Source of the DNA: Candidatus Berkelbacteria bacterium
GTDB lineage: Bacteria > Patescibacteriota > UBA1384 > VFKW01
Direction of reading: 5' to 3'
Assembly: GCA_009885355.1 (NCBI GenBank)
Contig: VFKW01000044.1
Coordinates: 1 to 24,431 of the forward strand
Length of the DNA: 24,431 nt
This document shows, piece after piece, positions 1 through 7,287 of this stretch (position 1 is the first letter of the stretch; each line of letters opens with the position of its first letter). Made by a program: the position numbers and the translations under genes. Below the pieces are notes generated by a model. That model did no database searches, was not told the origin of the DNA, and saw only the letters and a list, made by a program, of their open reading frames with translations.

Positions 1-126
1 CACTTCCGGCATAGCCAAAGCAGTCAGTATGCAAATAATTGCCACCACCACGATCATCTCGATTAAAGTGTAACCCCGCCTAAAATTCTTCGTAACCCAC
101 TCCTTGTAAATATAATATGAACTCAC
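1..126 (-). CDS. Type IV pilin-like protein, N-terminal part only
   Basis: The first 42 codons of a prepilin-type protein; the gene runs off the left edge. The translation contains RRGYTLIEMIVVVAIICIL. This is the class III signal: a basic stretch, Gly18 before the cleavage point, an aromatic first mature residue (Tyr19), Glu at mature position 5 (Glu23) and a long hydrophobic helix. Such proteins are cleaved and N-methylated by prepilin peptidase and assembled into a pilus or pseudopilus in the inner membrane. The start is taken as GTG at 126-124 because GAGAGG lies about 7 bases upstream; a TTG 15 bases further upstream is possible. It lies downstream of another pilin gene and pilC on the same strand, as in a minor-pilin or competence-pilus cluster. 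Which pilin it is cannot be told from this fragment. Confidence 0.8.
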   Translation of the reverse strand, partial: MSSYYIYKEWVTKNFRRGYTLIEMIVVVAIICILTALAMPEV

Positions 127-145
127 TGAAAAACCTCTCAAATTA

Positions 146-243
146 TCATCCTGAGCCCGCAGGCGAAGGTTCTAGCGAGTATGCCTCGCGCATACATCAG
201 GTGCGACTGACGTCTAGATTCTTCGTCTGACGACTCAGAATGA
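146..243. repeat. Inverted-repeat element, TCATCCTGAG...CTCAGAATGACA type
   Basis: The ends TCATcCTGAG (146 onward) and CTCAGAATGA (to about 242) are near-complementary, and inner blocks around GGTTCTAG and CTAGATTC also pair, so the 98 bases could fold into one long imperfect hairpin. A half copy with the same end (TCATTCTGAGCC) lies at 24112-24125. It is non-coding and MITE/REP-like, and lies in the 323-base gap between two pilin genes. Confidence 0.6.
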
Positions 244-285
244 CATATTTTTATATTTTAAATGTTTTTCAGCGGTCTCTAATAT

Positions 286-395
286 CCTTCGAGCGAAATG
301 AAATGTAGTCGAGAAGTAACAACATTATTACTATTGCAATACAATTTTCACATTCCCTACAGTTCTCGACTCCGCTTCGCTACGCTCGAACAATA
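286..395. repeat. Paired TTCGAG...TCGAGAAG / GTTCTCGA...TCGAACAATA repeat
   Basis: A short palindromic unit (CTTCGAGCG ... GTCGAGAAG) is followed about 50 bases later by a second unit (GTTCTCGAC ... CTCGAACAAT). The same pair recurs at 1232-1345, 9224-9388, 19376-19440, 21930-22222 and 22495-22690, always between genes. Apparent reading frames across it have no ribosome binding site and are treated as spurious. Confidence 0.65.
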
Positions 396-449
396 TATTA
401 TTATCATTCCTTTTTTATACCTTATACATAATACATTCTACACAAACTC

Positions 450-1214
450 CTACTGTAACCTACACTTTTCACATTTTTTAGCCCCAGTACTATCAAAGCT
501 ATAAGTCCACACACCATCATTAGCAACAACTCTTTCCCAGTTAGTTTCTAAAGCAGTATCGAGTCCAGGAGGTAAGGCTTTAAGACTATAATTAACATAT
601 TCATCAATCACAGTTTGATCGTCAACCGTGCATCCAGATCCAGATCCAGATACCTGCACACAATCCCCCGTCCGAATACTCTTATCCGTGCCTCTTTCAT
701 ACCTAAAATCATCACTTCCCGCTCCCGATGCGTCCTTTTTCAAATCCCCATCACCCCCATTCTCCAGTTTGGCCGAAAGCTCGAAATCCAACCCATCCTC
801 ACTCGGTCGATATCGGTATGCAAAGCCCTCTGCTATGCCAGTACTAAATTTCTCGTCCTGAATCGCAACATCCGTATAACCATCCCCCTTCAAACCTTTA
901 AAATTATTAGCCGATTCAACAAGATCAACCCGGCCATTCATCATCAAATCGTACCCCCCAACTTTACCATTATAATAACAAGGAAAGGCAGTACTTGATC
1001 CTAAACATGGCAAAGGATAAGTCTTCTTATCAGCGTAATATAAGATCAAAGCCCCCTGAGCCTTCGCCAAATCACTCTTCCGACTAGAGTCCCTTGCCCT
1101 CAATCTCACAGTGTTCGATCCAATCAACGACAAAGTCATCAAAATAGAAATAATACTGATCACTACCAGCATCTCCACAATCGTAAATCCACTTAATTGT
1201 TTAATTCTTTTCAT
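450..1214 (-). CDS. GspG-like type IV pilin / pseudopilin
   Basis: A 254-residue prepilin. Residues 1-9 form a short basic leader ending in Gly9; the mature protein would start FTIVEMLVVISIISIL with Glu at mature position 5, followed by the hydrophobic helix (residues 10-32). Residues 36-67 (RARDSSRKSDLAKAQGALIL and on to a YY...YP motif) match the start of the globular domain of GspG-type major pseudopilins. The C-terminal half is longer than in GspG and of unknown fold; it has acidic and Gly-rich segments and four late cysteines (two in KKCEKCRLQ at the end), which might form a disulfide loop or bind a metal. The start is supported by AGGGG 5 bases upstream. It sits between pilC and a second pilin on the same strand, so it is probably a subunit of the same envelope filament. 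No terminator hairpin was seen. Confidence 0.85.
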   Translation of the reverse strand: MKRIKQLSGFTIVEMLVVISIISILMTLSLIGSNTVRLRARDSSRKSDLAKAQGALILYYADKKTYPLPCLGSSTAFPCYYNGKVGGYDLMMNGRVDLVESANNFKGLKGDGYTDVAIQDEKFSTGIAEGFAYRYRPSEDGLDFELSAKLENGGDGDLKKDASGAGSDDFRYERGTDKSIRTGDCVQVSGSGSGCTVDDQTVIDEYVNYSLKALPPGLDTALETNWERVVANDGVWTYSFDSTGAKKCEKCRLQ

Positions 1215-1231
1215 ATAACCCCTATTATATA

Positions 1232-1345
1232 TTCTTCAAGCGAAATGAAATGTAGTCAAGAAGCAACAGCCTTATTTCTATTTCAATACTATTTACTCAC
1301 ATACCGGACAGTTCTCGACTTCGCTTCGCTGCACTCGAACAATAT
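1232..1345. repeat. Second copy of the TTCAAG/TCGAGAAG-GTTCTCGA pair
   Basis: Clearly related to the element at 286-395: both share GCGAAATGAAATGTAGTC, then GAAGcAACA, then ACAGTTCTCGACT and CTCGAACAATA. It occupies most of the gap between the pilin gene and pilC. Confidence 0.65.
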
Positions 1346-1390
1346 TATTAATTAACAGCTCATTATCTTATTGTTTATTAGCTTAATTCT

Positions 1391-1448
1391 TATCCCGCCG
1401 CAGCGGGACCCCGCCTGAGTTTACCCCGCCATCGGCGGTGGGCGGTGT
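1391..1448. repeat. GC-rich palindromic repeat TCCCGC-CGCA-GCGGGA
   Basis: A perfect 6-bp stem at 1393-1408 with loop CGCA is followed by CCCCGCC and two CGGCGGTG/GGCGGTG blocks. The same module, including TCCCGCCGCAGCGGGACC, is present at 11270-11301 between groES and groEL, in both places directly followed by a TAAGC-type array. It is non-coding and MITE-like. Confidence 0.55.
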
Positions 1449-1449
1449 C

Positions 1450-1499
1450 TAGCCTACTACTTACTGCTTACCAGCTTAATAGCTTATCAGCTTTAAAAG
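1450..1499 (-). repeat. TAAGC array at the 3' end of pilC
   Basis: On the minus strand this reads as degenerate 7-9 base units (TAAAGCTGA, TAAGCTAT, TAAGCTGG, TAAGCAG, TAAGTAG) starting 6 bases after the pilC stop. Related arrays lie at 5405-5453, 11302-11340, 11650-11699, 22693-22732 and 24177-24236. They hold stop codons in all frames. Confidence 0.65.
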
Positions 1500-2693
1500 C
1501 TAGAACACATTAACCAAACTATAAATCGGCCCCAAGATACTGATAACCACAAAACCGACGCCGCCACCCAGGAAAACAAAGATAAAAGGTTCCAACAAAG
1601 ACGTAAATACCTTCAATTTATTGTCCACCTCTTCTTCGTAGTACGAAGCTAATGTATCACACATTCCCGACAAATCGCCAGTCTGTTGTCCCACAAAAAG
1701 CATTTGACTCATAAGAGGCGGAAAATATTTACTCTTTTTCAAAACCGAACTGATCGGCGCCCCCTGTTCCAAAGAAGCAGACAAACTCTTGACCAAATCC
1801 TGATAAATCGTATTTGTCGTGATCGTCGATAAGATATTTACAGCTTCAATGATCGGCACCCCCGCCATCAACAACAAAGAAAAAGTCTTGGTAAACCTGG
1901 CATAAAAAACTTCCCTGACCAGCACGCCAAAAACCGGAAAATTGATCGAAATTATACTCTTTGTCTGCTTTCCGATCCGAGTAGCCACAAATAATTTACC
2001 CAAAACAACCATCGCAACAATTCCCAAAATAACTACATACCAATATTTCGTCATAAAATCACTCATCCCGACCAAAATCTGCGTTTGCAAAGGTAAACTT
2101 AAATTTTGTTCCTTGAAAATACTACTGATCGATGGAATAATCTTCGTCATCACGATAAAAATAACCACCACCATCACAACTACAATAACAATCGGATACA
2201 TCATCGCCCCGCGAATCTTTGCCACAAACGAAGCCGAAGTCGCCACCTCGTCTGAAAGCTCATTTAAAACCACTTCCATTTTACCGGTCGCCTCCCCTGC
2301 TTTTAAAACGCCAGTTTCAATACTCGGGAAAATATTTGGATAATTATCAAGCGAGCGCGAAAGCGGAAAACCATTTTCAAGCCCCAGACTGATTTCTTCC
2401 AAGACACGTTTTAGAGATTTATTTGGAGTCTGACTAGCAATCCCAACAGCCTGAGTAATCGAAACCCCAGCCTTTAACATAGTCGTCAATTGACGATATA
2501 AAAGTGAGCGATCTCGTGGCTTCACTGAAAATTGCAAAAATTTATCCTGCCATTTATTTTTCTCAGCAATACTAACAACTTTCAAGCCGCGATTTTCAAC
2601 GTCTTTCTTGACTTGATTTATATCAGAAGAAGCAACTTTGCCAAAAACAAGTTGACCTTTTGGATCATGCGCCTTAAAAGTAAAGATTTTCAT
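1500..2693 (-). CDS. pilC: Type IV pilus assembly protein PilC / T2SS F family
   Basis: A 397-residue polytopic inner-membrane protein that forms the platform of type IV pilus or type II secretion machines and transmits the action of the assembly ATPase to the pilins. The N-terminus (FTFKAHDPKGQLVFGKV) is typical of PilC. Two T2SF domains are visible, about residues 63-185 and 265-390, each with a GVPI/GVSI-type motif (KAGVSITQAVGI, MAGVPIIEAVNI) and a TGKMEVVL/TGDLSGMC-type helix. Three strong membrane segments lie near 165-190, 215-235 and 365-390. The length is close to the family norm of about 400. The start is fixed by AGGAGGGGA directly upstream. Its neighbours downstream are two pilin genes; no pilB or pilT ATPase gene is in the window, though one could lie beyond the left edge. 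Confidence 0.93.
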   Translation of the reverse strand: MKIFTFKAHDPKGQLVFGKVASSDINQVKKDVENRGLKVVSIAEKNKWQDKFLQFSVKPRDRSLLYRQLTTMLKAGVSITQAVGIASQTPNKSLKRVLEEISLGLENGFPLSRSLDNYPNIFPSIETGVLKAGEATGKMEVVLNELSDEVATSASFVAKIRGAMMYPIVIVVVMVVVIFIVMTKIIPSISSIFKEQNLSLPLQTQILVGMSDFMTKYWYVVILGIVAMVVLGKLFVATRIGKQTKSIISINFPVFGVLVREVFYARFTKTFSLLLMAGVPIIEAVNILSTITTNTIYQDLVKSLSASLEQGAPISSVLKKSKYFPPLMSQMLFVGQQTGDLSGMCDTLASYYEEEVDNKLKVFTSLLEPFIFVFLGGGVGFVVISILGPIYSLVNVF

Positions 2694-2840
2694 TCCCCTC
2701 CTAAACCATCAAAAACAGTCCCTCTTTAATTAATTACATCATATCAAAGCATTACCCCAAACGTCAACAAAACTAGTAGTTAGTAGTTAGTAGCTAGGAG
2801 CTGGGGGTTGGGAAAGAACGATTCCCTATTCTACCAACAA

Positions 2841-2959
2841 TCGTCATTCCGGTCGGGATGGGATCCCAGAACCGGAATCCAGAAAACCGTATAACTGGAT
2901 CCCGGATATTCTCTCCATTTGTCGAGATAAACTTGTGCCACCCGCTTCCGGGATGACGA
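2841..2959. repeat. REP/MITE-like element, TCGTCATTCCGG...CCGGGATGACGA
   Basis: The ends are inverted repeats, with inner complementary blocks (GGATCCCAGAACC, CTGGATCCCGGAT, CCCGCTTCCGGG). It is the reverse complement of the copy at 12928-13066; the two share an internal GTTTATCTCGACAAATGG block that the copies at 7329 and 13303 lack. Low-complexity TAGT repeats (2773-2800) and ATACCATAT repeats (2988-3005) flank it. The 350-base gap holds no gene. Confidence 0.75.
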
Positions 2960-3025
2960 CACAGTTTTTCAGCAACCGCACCGAAATACCATATACCATA
3001 TACTAATTACTATCCTCAAATTTTC

Positions 3026-3034
3026 TGCTATGAT
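3026..3034 (+). promoter_or_regulatory. Extended -10 promoter of the PRC-barrel gene
   Basis: TGCTATGAT is a full extended -10 (TGnTATnAT). No good -35 is seen. Transcription would start near 3041, only about 3 bases before the ATG at 3044, and there is no Shine-Dalgarno sequence, so the mRNA is predicted to be leaderless or nearly so. Confidence 0.55.
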
Positions 3035-3043
3035 AAAATTACT

Positions 3044-3541
3044 ATGATGATATTGCTAAGCAAATTATTTCGAGTTCCGGTCGTAGCCATAGGCGACGGC
3101 AAGGTTGGCGATCTCGGCGAACCTGTTATCAATATCGAAAATGGCCAGCTGCTCGCATTTCATATCAAAACCGGATCTTTTTTCCCTGAAAAAAAATTGA
3201 TCAGCCTGGTTGATATTATCGTTTTAGATTCAAAAATTGTGATCATTAAAAGTCCGGACAGCCTCATAGACCCGAACGAAGTAGTCAGAGTCAAAGCCTC
3301 GCTCGAAACGCATTTTACCCTGATGAAAGCCAAAGCCTACACTCTAAATGGCACATACCTTGGCAGAATCGAAGATGCAGTCATTGATACCGACCAAAAT
3401 AGTATAACCAAATACTACATAAAAAATATGCTCCAAAGCCGCATTTTCCACGCCGACAGTGTCGTTGAAATCAAAAAAAATAAAATAATTTTCGAAAATT
3501 CCGTTTTAGATTTACAAACCACAAAAGGCGCCACCGCCTAA
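3044..3541 (+). CDS. PRC-barrel domain protein (two repeats)
   Basis: A 165-residue protein with two PRC-barrel-like halves, about residues 8-75 and 90-160. The motifs are VGDLGEPVINIENGQLLAFHI in the first half and YLGRIEDAVIDTDQNSITKYYI in the second; each has the usual pattern of a Gly-x-(h)-x-D strand followed by a variable loop. PRC barrels are small beta-barrels found in photosynthetic reaction centre H subunit, RimM and many uncharacterised proteins, and usually mediate protein-protein or protein-RNA contacts. No signal peptide or membrane helix is seen, so it is probably cytosolic. An ATG directly follows the first (MMILL), so translation could begin at 3047. It forms a likely operon with the small membrane protein that starts 20 bases after its stop. 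The molecular role is unknown. Confidence 0.8.
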   Translation: MMILLSKLFRVPVVAIGDGKVGDLGEPVINIENGQLLAFHIKTGSFFPEKKLISLVDIIVLDSKIVIIKSPDSLIDPNEVVRVKASLETHFTLMKAKAYTLNGTYLGRIEDAVIDTDQNSITKYYIKNMLQSRIFHADSVVEIKKNKIIFENSVLDLQTTKGATA

Positions 3542-3561
3542 AAATATTAAAAAGGAGAGTC

Positions 3562-3858
3562 ATGGAACCAGTTGAAGCAACCGAGTCAAACCAAACCCAC
3601 GAAAAAAAAGATCTCGCAGTGAGCATCGACCGTCTTATTTCGGCGATCGAAACCCTAGTCGTCATTCAAAAAAAAGTCGAAAAACAAAATAGACTCGGTC
3701 CCACCATTATCCGCGCCATCTTTTATGCCCTTGGCTCAACTCTCGGGCTAGCAATAGTATCAGCCGTAATTTTTTACCTATTAAACGCCTTTGGTATTTT
3801 CGGCAGCCTCACAAATCTCCTAAACTCCGCCAAAGACTTAAAAAACATGTACCAATAA
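3562..3858 (+). CDS. Small membrane protein, DUF5665-like
   Basis: A 98-residue protein with a charged N-terminal half (about residues 1-50, possibly a short coiled coil around SIDRLISAIETLVVIQKKVE) followed by RAIFYALGSTLGLAIVSAVI, one transmembrane helix (about 52-75), and a short tail. The GxxxALGSTLG pattern next to the helix resembles the DUF5665 family; this assignment is from memory of the motif. The start is well supported by AAAGGAGAG 5 bases upstream. The 20-base gap from the PRC-barrel gene suggests one operon in which the small protein may anchor a partner at the membrane; this is inference. No hairpin terminator follows. Confidence 0.7.
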   Translation: MEPVEATESNQTHEKKDLAVSIDRLISAIETLVVIQKKVEKQNRLGPTIIRAIFYALGSTLGLAIVSAVIFYLLNAFGIFGSLTNLLNSAKDLKNMYQ

Positions 3859-4096
3859 GGCTAGTATAAAGTATATAGTATTTGGTATATAGAGACTACT
3901 AAAAAACCCTACTATCCACCATTCCAGTCAAAGCCTATCCTGAACTTGATTCGGGAATGGATCCCGGATATCGGGTGCCACCCGCTTCCGGGATGACAAT
4001 ATGATTTTTCAAAAACCTCAGAAATATTTATCAATTAATTTAGTATTAAGTATATAGTATTTGGTATATAGAAACCGCTGAAAAATAAAGCGAAAA
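3859..4096. repeat. Low-complexity TATAGTA repeats and a degenerate REP copy
   Basis: There are two copies of a TATATAGTATTTGGTATATAG block (about 3869-3892 and 4049-4071). Between them, 3918-3998 is a decayed REP element that keeps the right half (ATGGATCCCGGATATCGGG, then CCCGCTTCCGGGATGACA). GAAACCGCTGAAAAAT at 4071-4086 is the complement of TTTTTCAGCGGTCTCT at 265-280, another recurring scrap. No coding sequence is seen. Confidence 0.55.
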
Positions 4097-4117
4097 AATA
4101 ACTCTCCACTTCAAAAA

Positions 4118-4366
4118 CCCAAAGATCAATTACTTTGGTTCTTACCCCCTTTTCCAGGAAGTCAAAATATATCATTCTATCCAAAAAGAGACCCCGGCCA
4201 CAGGATGGAATCCTAGTGGAGCGTGGGAGTGTCTTTTTAGGAAGAATGATATATTTTGACGGGCCTAGAAAAGCAGTGAAGGGGTATAGGATTGTTAAGG
4301 ATGTAGGGGGCGTCCTCTGAATGAGCCCCCTCATCCTTGACCCATATCCTGCAGTATCACTGCAAA
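4118..4366. other. Large nested inverted-repeat element (structured RNA or MITE)
   Basis: Three consecutive foldable blocks are seen. Block 1 is CCAAAG...CTTTGG (about 4119-4138). Block 2 spans about 4150-4272: outer CTTTTCCAGG against CCTAGAAAAG, a perfect 18-bp stem (4161-4178 against 4243-4260), then CCAAAAAGAGAC against GTCTTTTTAGG, and an apical hairpin CCAC-AGGAT-GGA-ATCCTA-GTGG. Block 3 spans about 4274-4366: outer GCAGTGA/TCACTGC and inner AAGGATGTAGGGGGC against GCCCCCTCATCCTT. It lies between the convergent 3' ends of the DUF5665-like gene and TrmB 1. Open frames on both strands across it are a by-product of the symmetry and lack ribosome binding sites. Whether it is transcribed cannot be seen. 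Confidence 0.6.
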
Positions 4367-4375
4367 AAAAAGAAA

Positions 4376-4496
4376 AGTTCTCGACTTCGCTCGAACAATA
4401 TTTTTCAAATGCAATGAGAAGTTTAACTTAAATTTTTTCTAAGTCCTAACTACTAACTACTAACTACCATCTACTAACTACTACGGCCTGCGGCCG
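4376..4496. repeat. GTTCTCGA/TCGAACAAT scrap and TAGT array after TrmB 1
   Basis: A short GTTCTCGACTTCGCTCGAAC unit lies at 4376-4396. About 4445-4483, read on the minus strand, is a tandem of TAGTTAG/TAGTAGA units. Between this array and the TrmB stop is a small hairpin, CGGCC-GCA-GGCCG on the minus strand, directly after the stop codon at 4497-4499. Confidence 0.5.
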
Positions 4497-5270
4497 TTAT
4501 CCTTCTCTTAAAAACTGCCAGAATAGCTCATAAACGGTTTTTTGACTGTTCGCCATCTCTTTATCCTCGATGATCGTCGCCATCGGCCTTTGGAAGGATG
4601 CTTGTAAAATTTTATCCCCGTATATTAATGTAAATCCGGGCAGATTAAAACCGACCGGCAAAAATCGCACTGGCCAGCCGCCGTCGTTCGAACTTTCCTC
4701 GCCCCGAAATTTCCCGATCGTCTTTTGATCAATTCGACGAATATCAACTTTACGCTTATTGGCTTCAGCTGCAAACCACTCAAAATGATCCGGCATCCAA
4801 CGCACCCACGGCTCCAACGAACCGTAGATCATCACCGGCTGCTTGCTGGTAATGCAAAAACTCAACGCCTGCACCAAACCCTTTGCCCCATCATAAAAAT
4901 GCGTCTTCGGCTTGCCGATCACCTCTTCCGACATCGCCTTCAATTGCGGAATCAATTCCGTCAATTGCTGTTGCTTCTCATCTAAAATTTTCTTTTGCTC
5001 TATCATTTCACGAGACTGATTGTCAACAAAAACCACCAACTTTTCCGGATCCCCGGCGGCAAACTTCTTTTTATCCTTGATCTCAGAACTCACAATCACA
5101 AATTCATCCGCGACCAATTCTTTTAAAATATCATAAACCGTCGTTCGCACGATTTTCGTTTCTTTTGCAATCTGGGAAGCCGACATCTCACCCGACTTCA
5201 AAAGCGTCAAATATACCAGCGATGCCTTCTTAGAAAACCCCAATTTTTGCAATGTATCATTAAATGCCAA
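4497..5270 (-). CDS. TrmB-like transcriptional regulator 1
   Basis: A 257-residue regulator. Residues 1-70 are a winged helix-turn-helix: KLGFSKKASLVYLTLLKSGE, then SASQIAKETKIVRTTVYDIL as the recognition unit, then a wing ending KKKFAAGDPEKL. Residues 85-112 are charged and probably a coiled-coil dimerisation helix. The rest (KTHFYDGAKGLVQAL onward) is the usual C-terminal effector domain of bacterial single-domain TrmB relatives. TrmB proteins of archaea bind sugars; the ligand here is unknown. The start is TTG at 5270 with AGGAG 5 bases upstream; no ATG nearby is better placed. It is monocistronic with its own promoter (5304-5332). It shares architecture, but not obvious close identity, with the TrmB genes at 15417 and 17404. 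No operator palindrome like that of TrmB 3 was found. Confidence 0.85.
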   Translation of the reverse strand: MAFNDTLQKLGFSKKASLVYLTLLKSGEMSASQIAKETKIVRTTVYDILKELVADEFVIVSSEIKDKKKFAAGDPEKLVVFVDNQSREMIEQKKILDEKQQQLTELIPQLKAMSEEVIGKPKTHFYDGAKGLVQALSFCITSKQPVMIYGSLEPWVRWMPDHFEWFAAEANKRKVDIRRIDQKTIGKFRGEESSNDGGWPVRFLPVGFNLPGFTLIYGDKILQASFQRPMATIIEDKEMANSQKTVYELFWQFLREG

Positions 5271-5303
5271 AATATCTCCTGTCGATTATACTTCAACACA
5301 TTA

Positions 5304-5332
5304 AATATAATATCAAACCATATCCAAGTCAA
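5304..5332 (-). promoter_or_regulatory. Promoter of TrmB 1
   Basis: On the minus strand: TTGACT (5332-5327), 17-base spacer, TATATT (5309-5304). The predicted start is near 5297, giving a leader of about 27 bases with the AGGAG. A second TATAAT at 5290-5285 has no good -35. Confidence 0.6.
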
Positions 5333-5404
5333 ATTTAGCTTAATTGTCTAACTCCACCCGACTCTAAATACACAAGCTTCACAACCCTTTTCAGCATAAA
5401 TCTT

Positions 5405-5453
5405 ACAGCTTAATACTTACTAGCTTACTGCTTATCAGCTTATTTAGCTTAAT
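5405..5453 (-). repeat. TAAGC array at the 3' end of the RHH gene
   Basis: Read on the minus strand from the TAG stop: ATTAAGCTAAA, TAAGCTGA, TAAGCAG, TAAGCTAG, TAAGTAT, TAAGCTG, TAAG. The period is 7-9 bases. It is of the same type as the arrays after pilC, groES and the phosphomannomutase gene. Confidence 0.65.
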
Positions 5454-5807
5454 CTAATCCAAATCACCCTTTACCAATCTTTCTAAAAAATTTAGATCTT
5501 TCATACAATATTCCAACGAGGCATTCACAATATCAGATTTACTGATCTTGATCCTCTTTTCCATGCGCAGCCGAAATTTCGCCACTTCCAAATCCTCTAA
5601 AAGCTGAGGATCAAAATAAAATGTAAACTTAACAGGTTCAGAAGAATCAACATTTATTGTTTTTACGTTTTTCAAATTGCTGATCTTAATGGTCGGTTTT
5701 TCTTCGATCTTCTCGATTGTTTCTTTGGCCGCAGCCGTAGCCTTATTGGTATGGCTACCAAATAATAGATCCGTACCCGGCAGATCCGTTTTACTTTGCT
5801 TGGACAT
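5454..5807 (-). CDS. Ribbon-helix-helix partner of ParA (centromere-binding candidate)
   Basis: About 117 residues. The C-terminal part, about residues 57-110, begins with a beta strand (VKFTFYFDPQLLEDLEVAKF) and continues through two helices (KSDIVNASLEYCMKDL). This matches a ribbon-helix-helix DNA-binding domain, as in ParG or Omega-type partition proteins. The N-terminal half is polar and probably disordered, which in this class often touches ParA and stimulates its ATPase. The start is set at the second ATG of an ATGATG pair because AAGGAGG ends 6 bases upstream; the first ATG (5810) is only 3 bases away from it. A longer frame reading back to 5864 lies inside parA and is not needed. The start overlaps the end of parA by 17 bases, so the two are translationally coupled. 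The DNA site could lie in the AT-rich region upstream of parA. Confidence 0.7.
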   Translation of the reverse strand: MSKQSKTDLPGTDLLFGSHTNKATAAAKETIEKIEEKPTIKISNLKNVKTINVDSSEPVKFTFYFDPQLLEDLEVAKFRLRMEKRIKISKSDIVNASLEYCMKDLNFLERLVKGDLD

Positions 5808-6606
5808 CATCCACCTCCTTAGCCACTGCGCGATAAGCTTCCGCTGCTTCCGATGTCTTGGCATGAGTCAAAATCGACTCGCAAGCCACCGTCGCATAAT
5901 CAAATCGCACAGTTTCTTTAATAACAGTTTTAAATACCTTGTCGCCAAACGCTTCTCGAGCACGCTCAGAAACCTGCTTCGAGTGATGCGTTCGATTGTT
6001 ATACATCGTCAATAAAATCCCAGTCAATTCCAAATTTGGGTTCATTCCACTTTCGCGTACTCGGTCAATTGTATCCATCAACTGGCTCATACCTCGCATC
6101 GCCCAATACGCGCACTGCAAAGGCACAATCACACCATCAGAAGCCGCCAGCGCATTCAGGGTTAATAACCCCAAACTTGGCGGGCAGTCGATCAAAATAT
6201 AATCATAAGCACTCTTATGAGGTTTGAGTAAACCATCAAGCGTTTTTTCACGGTTATCTTTGGCAAAAAGCTGAATTTCCGCCGCCGTCAAATCCAAGGT
6301 CGCCGGTGCCACCTTTAAACCAGGAATCTTTGTCTTATGAGATACCTTCGGTAAAGAAACCGAATTATCAAATAAACCATGGTAAATACTTCGATTTCCC
6401 ACAGAATCAATATCGACTCCTAGTCCGATAGACATATTTGACTGCGGATCAAAGTCGATCAGCAAGACTTCTTTGCCTCGCTCCGCCAAAGCCACACCCA
6501 AATTTATCGTGCTGGTCGTCTTCCCCACCCCACCTTTTTGGTTTGCAATCGATATCACTTTTGTATTTCGATTTTTGTCCTTGAACATATCAAACGGCCG
6601 TAACAA
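5791..6606 (-). CDS. parA: ParA family partition ATPase
   Basis: A 271-residue cytosolic ATPase that drives DNA segregation with a centromere-binding partner. The deviant Walker A is KGGVGKTT (residues 24-31) with the signature Lys24. The DFDPQSN motif (51-57) and Walker B ILIDCPPSLG (137-146) are intact, as is the VPLQ segment (161-164). There is no N-terminal helix-turn-helix, so this is a short Soj/ParA type rather than a P1-type ParA. The start is TTG at 6606, supported by AAGGAGG 5 bases upstream; ATG at residue 7 is possible but has no site of its own. The next gene is an RHH protein rather than ParB with a KorB/ParB fold, which is the pairing typical of plasmid or type Ib systems. A promoter and a perfect DnaA box lie directly upstream. 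Confidence 0.92.
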   Translation of the reverse strand: MLRPFDMFKDKNRNTKVISIANQKGGVGKTTSTINLGVALAERGKEVLLIDFDPQSNMSIGLGVDIDSVGNRSIYHGLFDNSVSLPKVSHKTKIPGLKVAPATLDLTAAEIQLFAKDNREKTLDGLLKPHKSAYDYILIDCPPSLGLLTLNALAASDGVIVPLQCAYWAMRGMSQLMDTIDRVRESGMNPNLELTGILLTMYNNRTHHSKQVSERAREAFGDKVFKTVIKETVRFDYATVACESILTHAKTSEAAEAYRAVAKEVDDVQAK

Positions 6607-6640
6607 TGGAACCTCCTTAAACGCCTACTTCCTTATATCC

Positions 6641-6669
6641 ATTACACCATACTTAAATACACATTACAA
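6641..6669 (-). promoter_or_regulatory. Promoter of parA
   Basis: On the minus strand: TTGTAA (6669-6664), 17-base spacer, TGTAAT (6646-6641). The predicted start is near 6634, about 28 bases before the TTG start. The upstream edge lies 7 bases from a DnaA box. Confidence 0.5.
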
Positions 6670-6676
6670 CACATAC

Positions 6677-6685
6677 TTATCCACA
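6677..6685 (+). promoter_or_regulatory. DnaA box, perfect match
   Basis: TTATCCACA is the strongest consensus DnaA site. A second match to TTWTNCACA (TTATACACA) lies on the minus strand at 7116-7108, and a one-mismatch site (ATATACACA) at 6769-6777. Such sites are expected to be rare but not absent in AT-rich DNA; the perfect one next to the parA promoter is the notable one. Confidence 0.5.
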
Positions 6686-7218
6686 GGGTTACAAACATTT
6701 CCACAATAAAACAAACAAATTTTAATACATAACACTATACAAACAAATATTCATAAATTTATTAAAACATATACACATACATATAAGTTATATATAAAAA
6801 TATACATGTATTTAAGTATATTAAATCAAGTAAATAATATAAATACATGCAATAACTAATACATTTATATATATTTCCTTGCATAATTTAATAAATATTT
6901 TCAACGAAAAATATTTACACAAAAATAGAAGATTTTTATACATGTAACAATGTATTTGAAAATATGTAAACATATGTGATGATAAATAAAATATCTCATC
7001 AAAAATCTCCAGCCAGGATATAATTATTACAAATATATAAAAACCGCCACACAAACGATTTTAAAGACACAACAGAGTAAAATATTTCCGAAAATACATA
7101 TCAAAATTGTGTATAAATAAATTAAAATATATAGCAATCATAAAATATATATTACACAATAATACATATAAAAAGCATCCGCTCAATCTATGTTCTAAAA
7201 ATATATATATTTTCTAAC

Positions 7219-7257
7219 AGCCAAAGCCACAAAGTAACCCCCTTTGGGGCTTTGGCT
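7219..7257. repeat. Strong isolated hairpin in the AT-rich region
   Basis: AGCCAAAGCC (7219-7228) pairs perfectly with GGCTTTGGCT (7248-7257), and the next bases (CAAAG against CTTTG) continue the stem with one mismatch. No T-run follows on either strand, so it is not a typical terminator, and no gene ends nearby. Confidence 0.6.
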
Positions 7258-7287
7258 TGCGATTAACATGTAAAAGCTTGAGCTAAT

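Noticed and set aside
298..504. 68-residue plus-strand frame at the left edge
   Set aside because: It is made of intergenic repeat sequence and the antisense end of the pilin gene, with no ribosome binding site.
4035..4334. 99-residue minus and 61-residue plus frames in the folded element
   Set aside because: They arise from the inverted repeat, have no ribosome binding sites and share mirrored residues such as the YIILxKK stretch.
5808..5864. Longer N-terminus for the RHH gene
   Set aside because: Those codons lie inside parA in another frame; the AAGGAGG directly before the ATGATG pair marks the start.
6607..6800. Canonical parS site
   Set aside because: No sequence close to TGTTTCACGTGAAACA was found, which agrees with the partner being an RHH protein rather than ParB.
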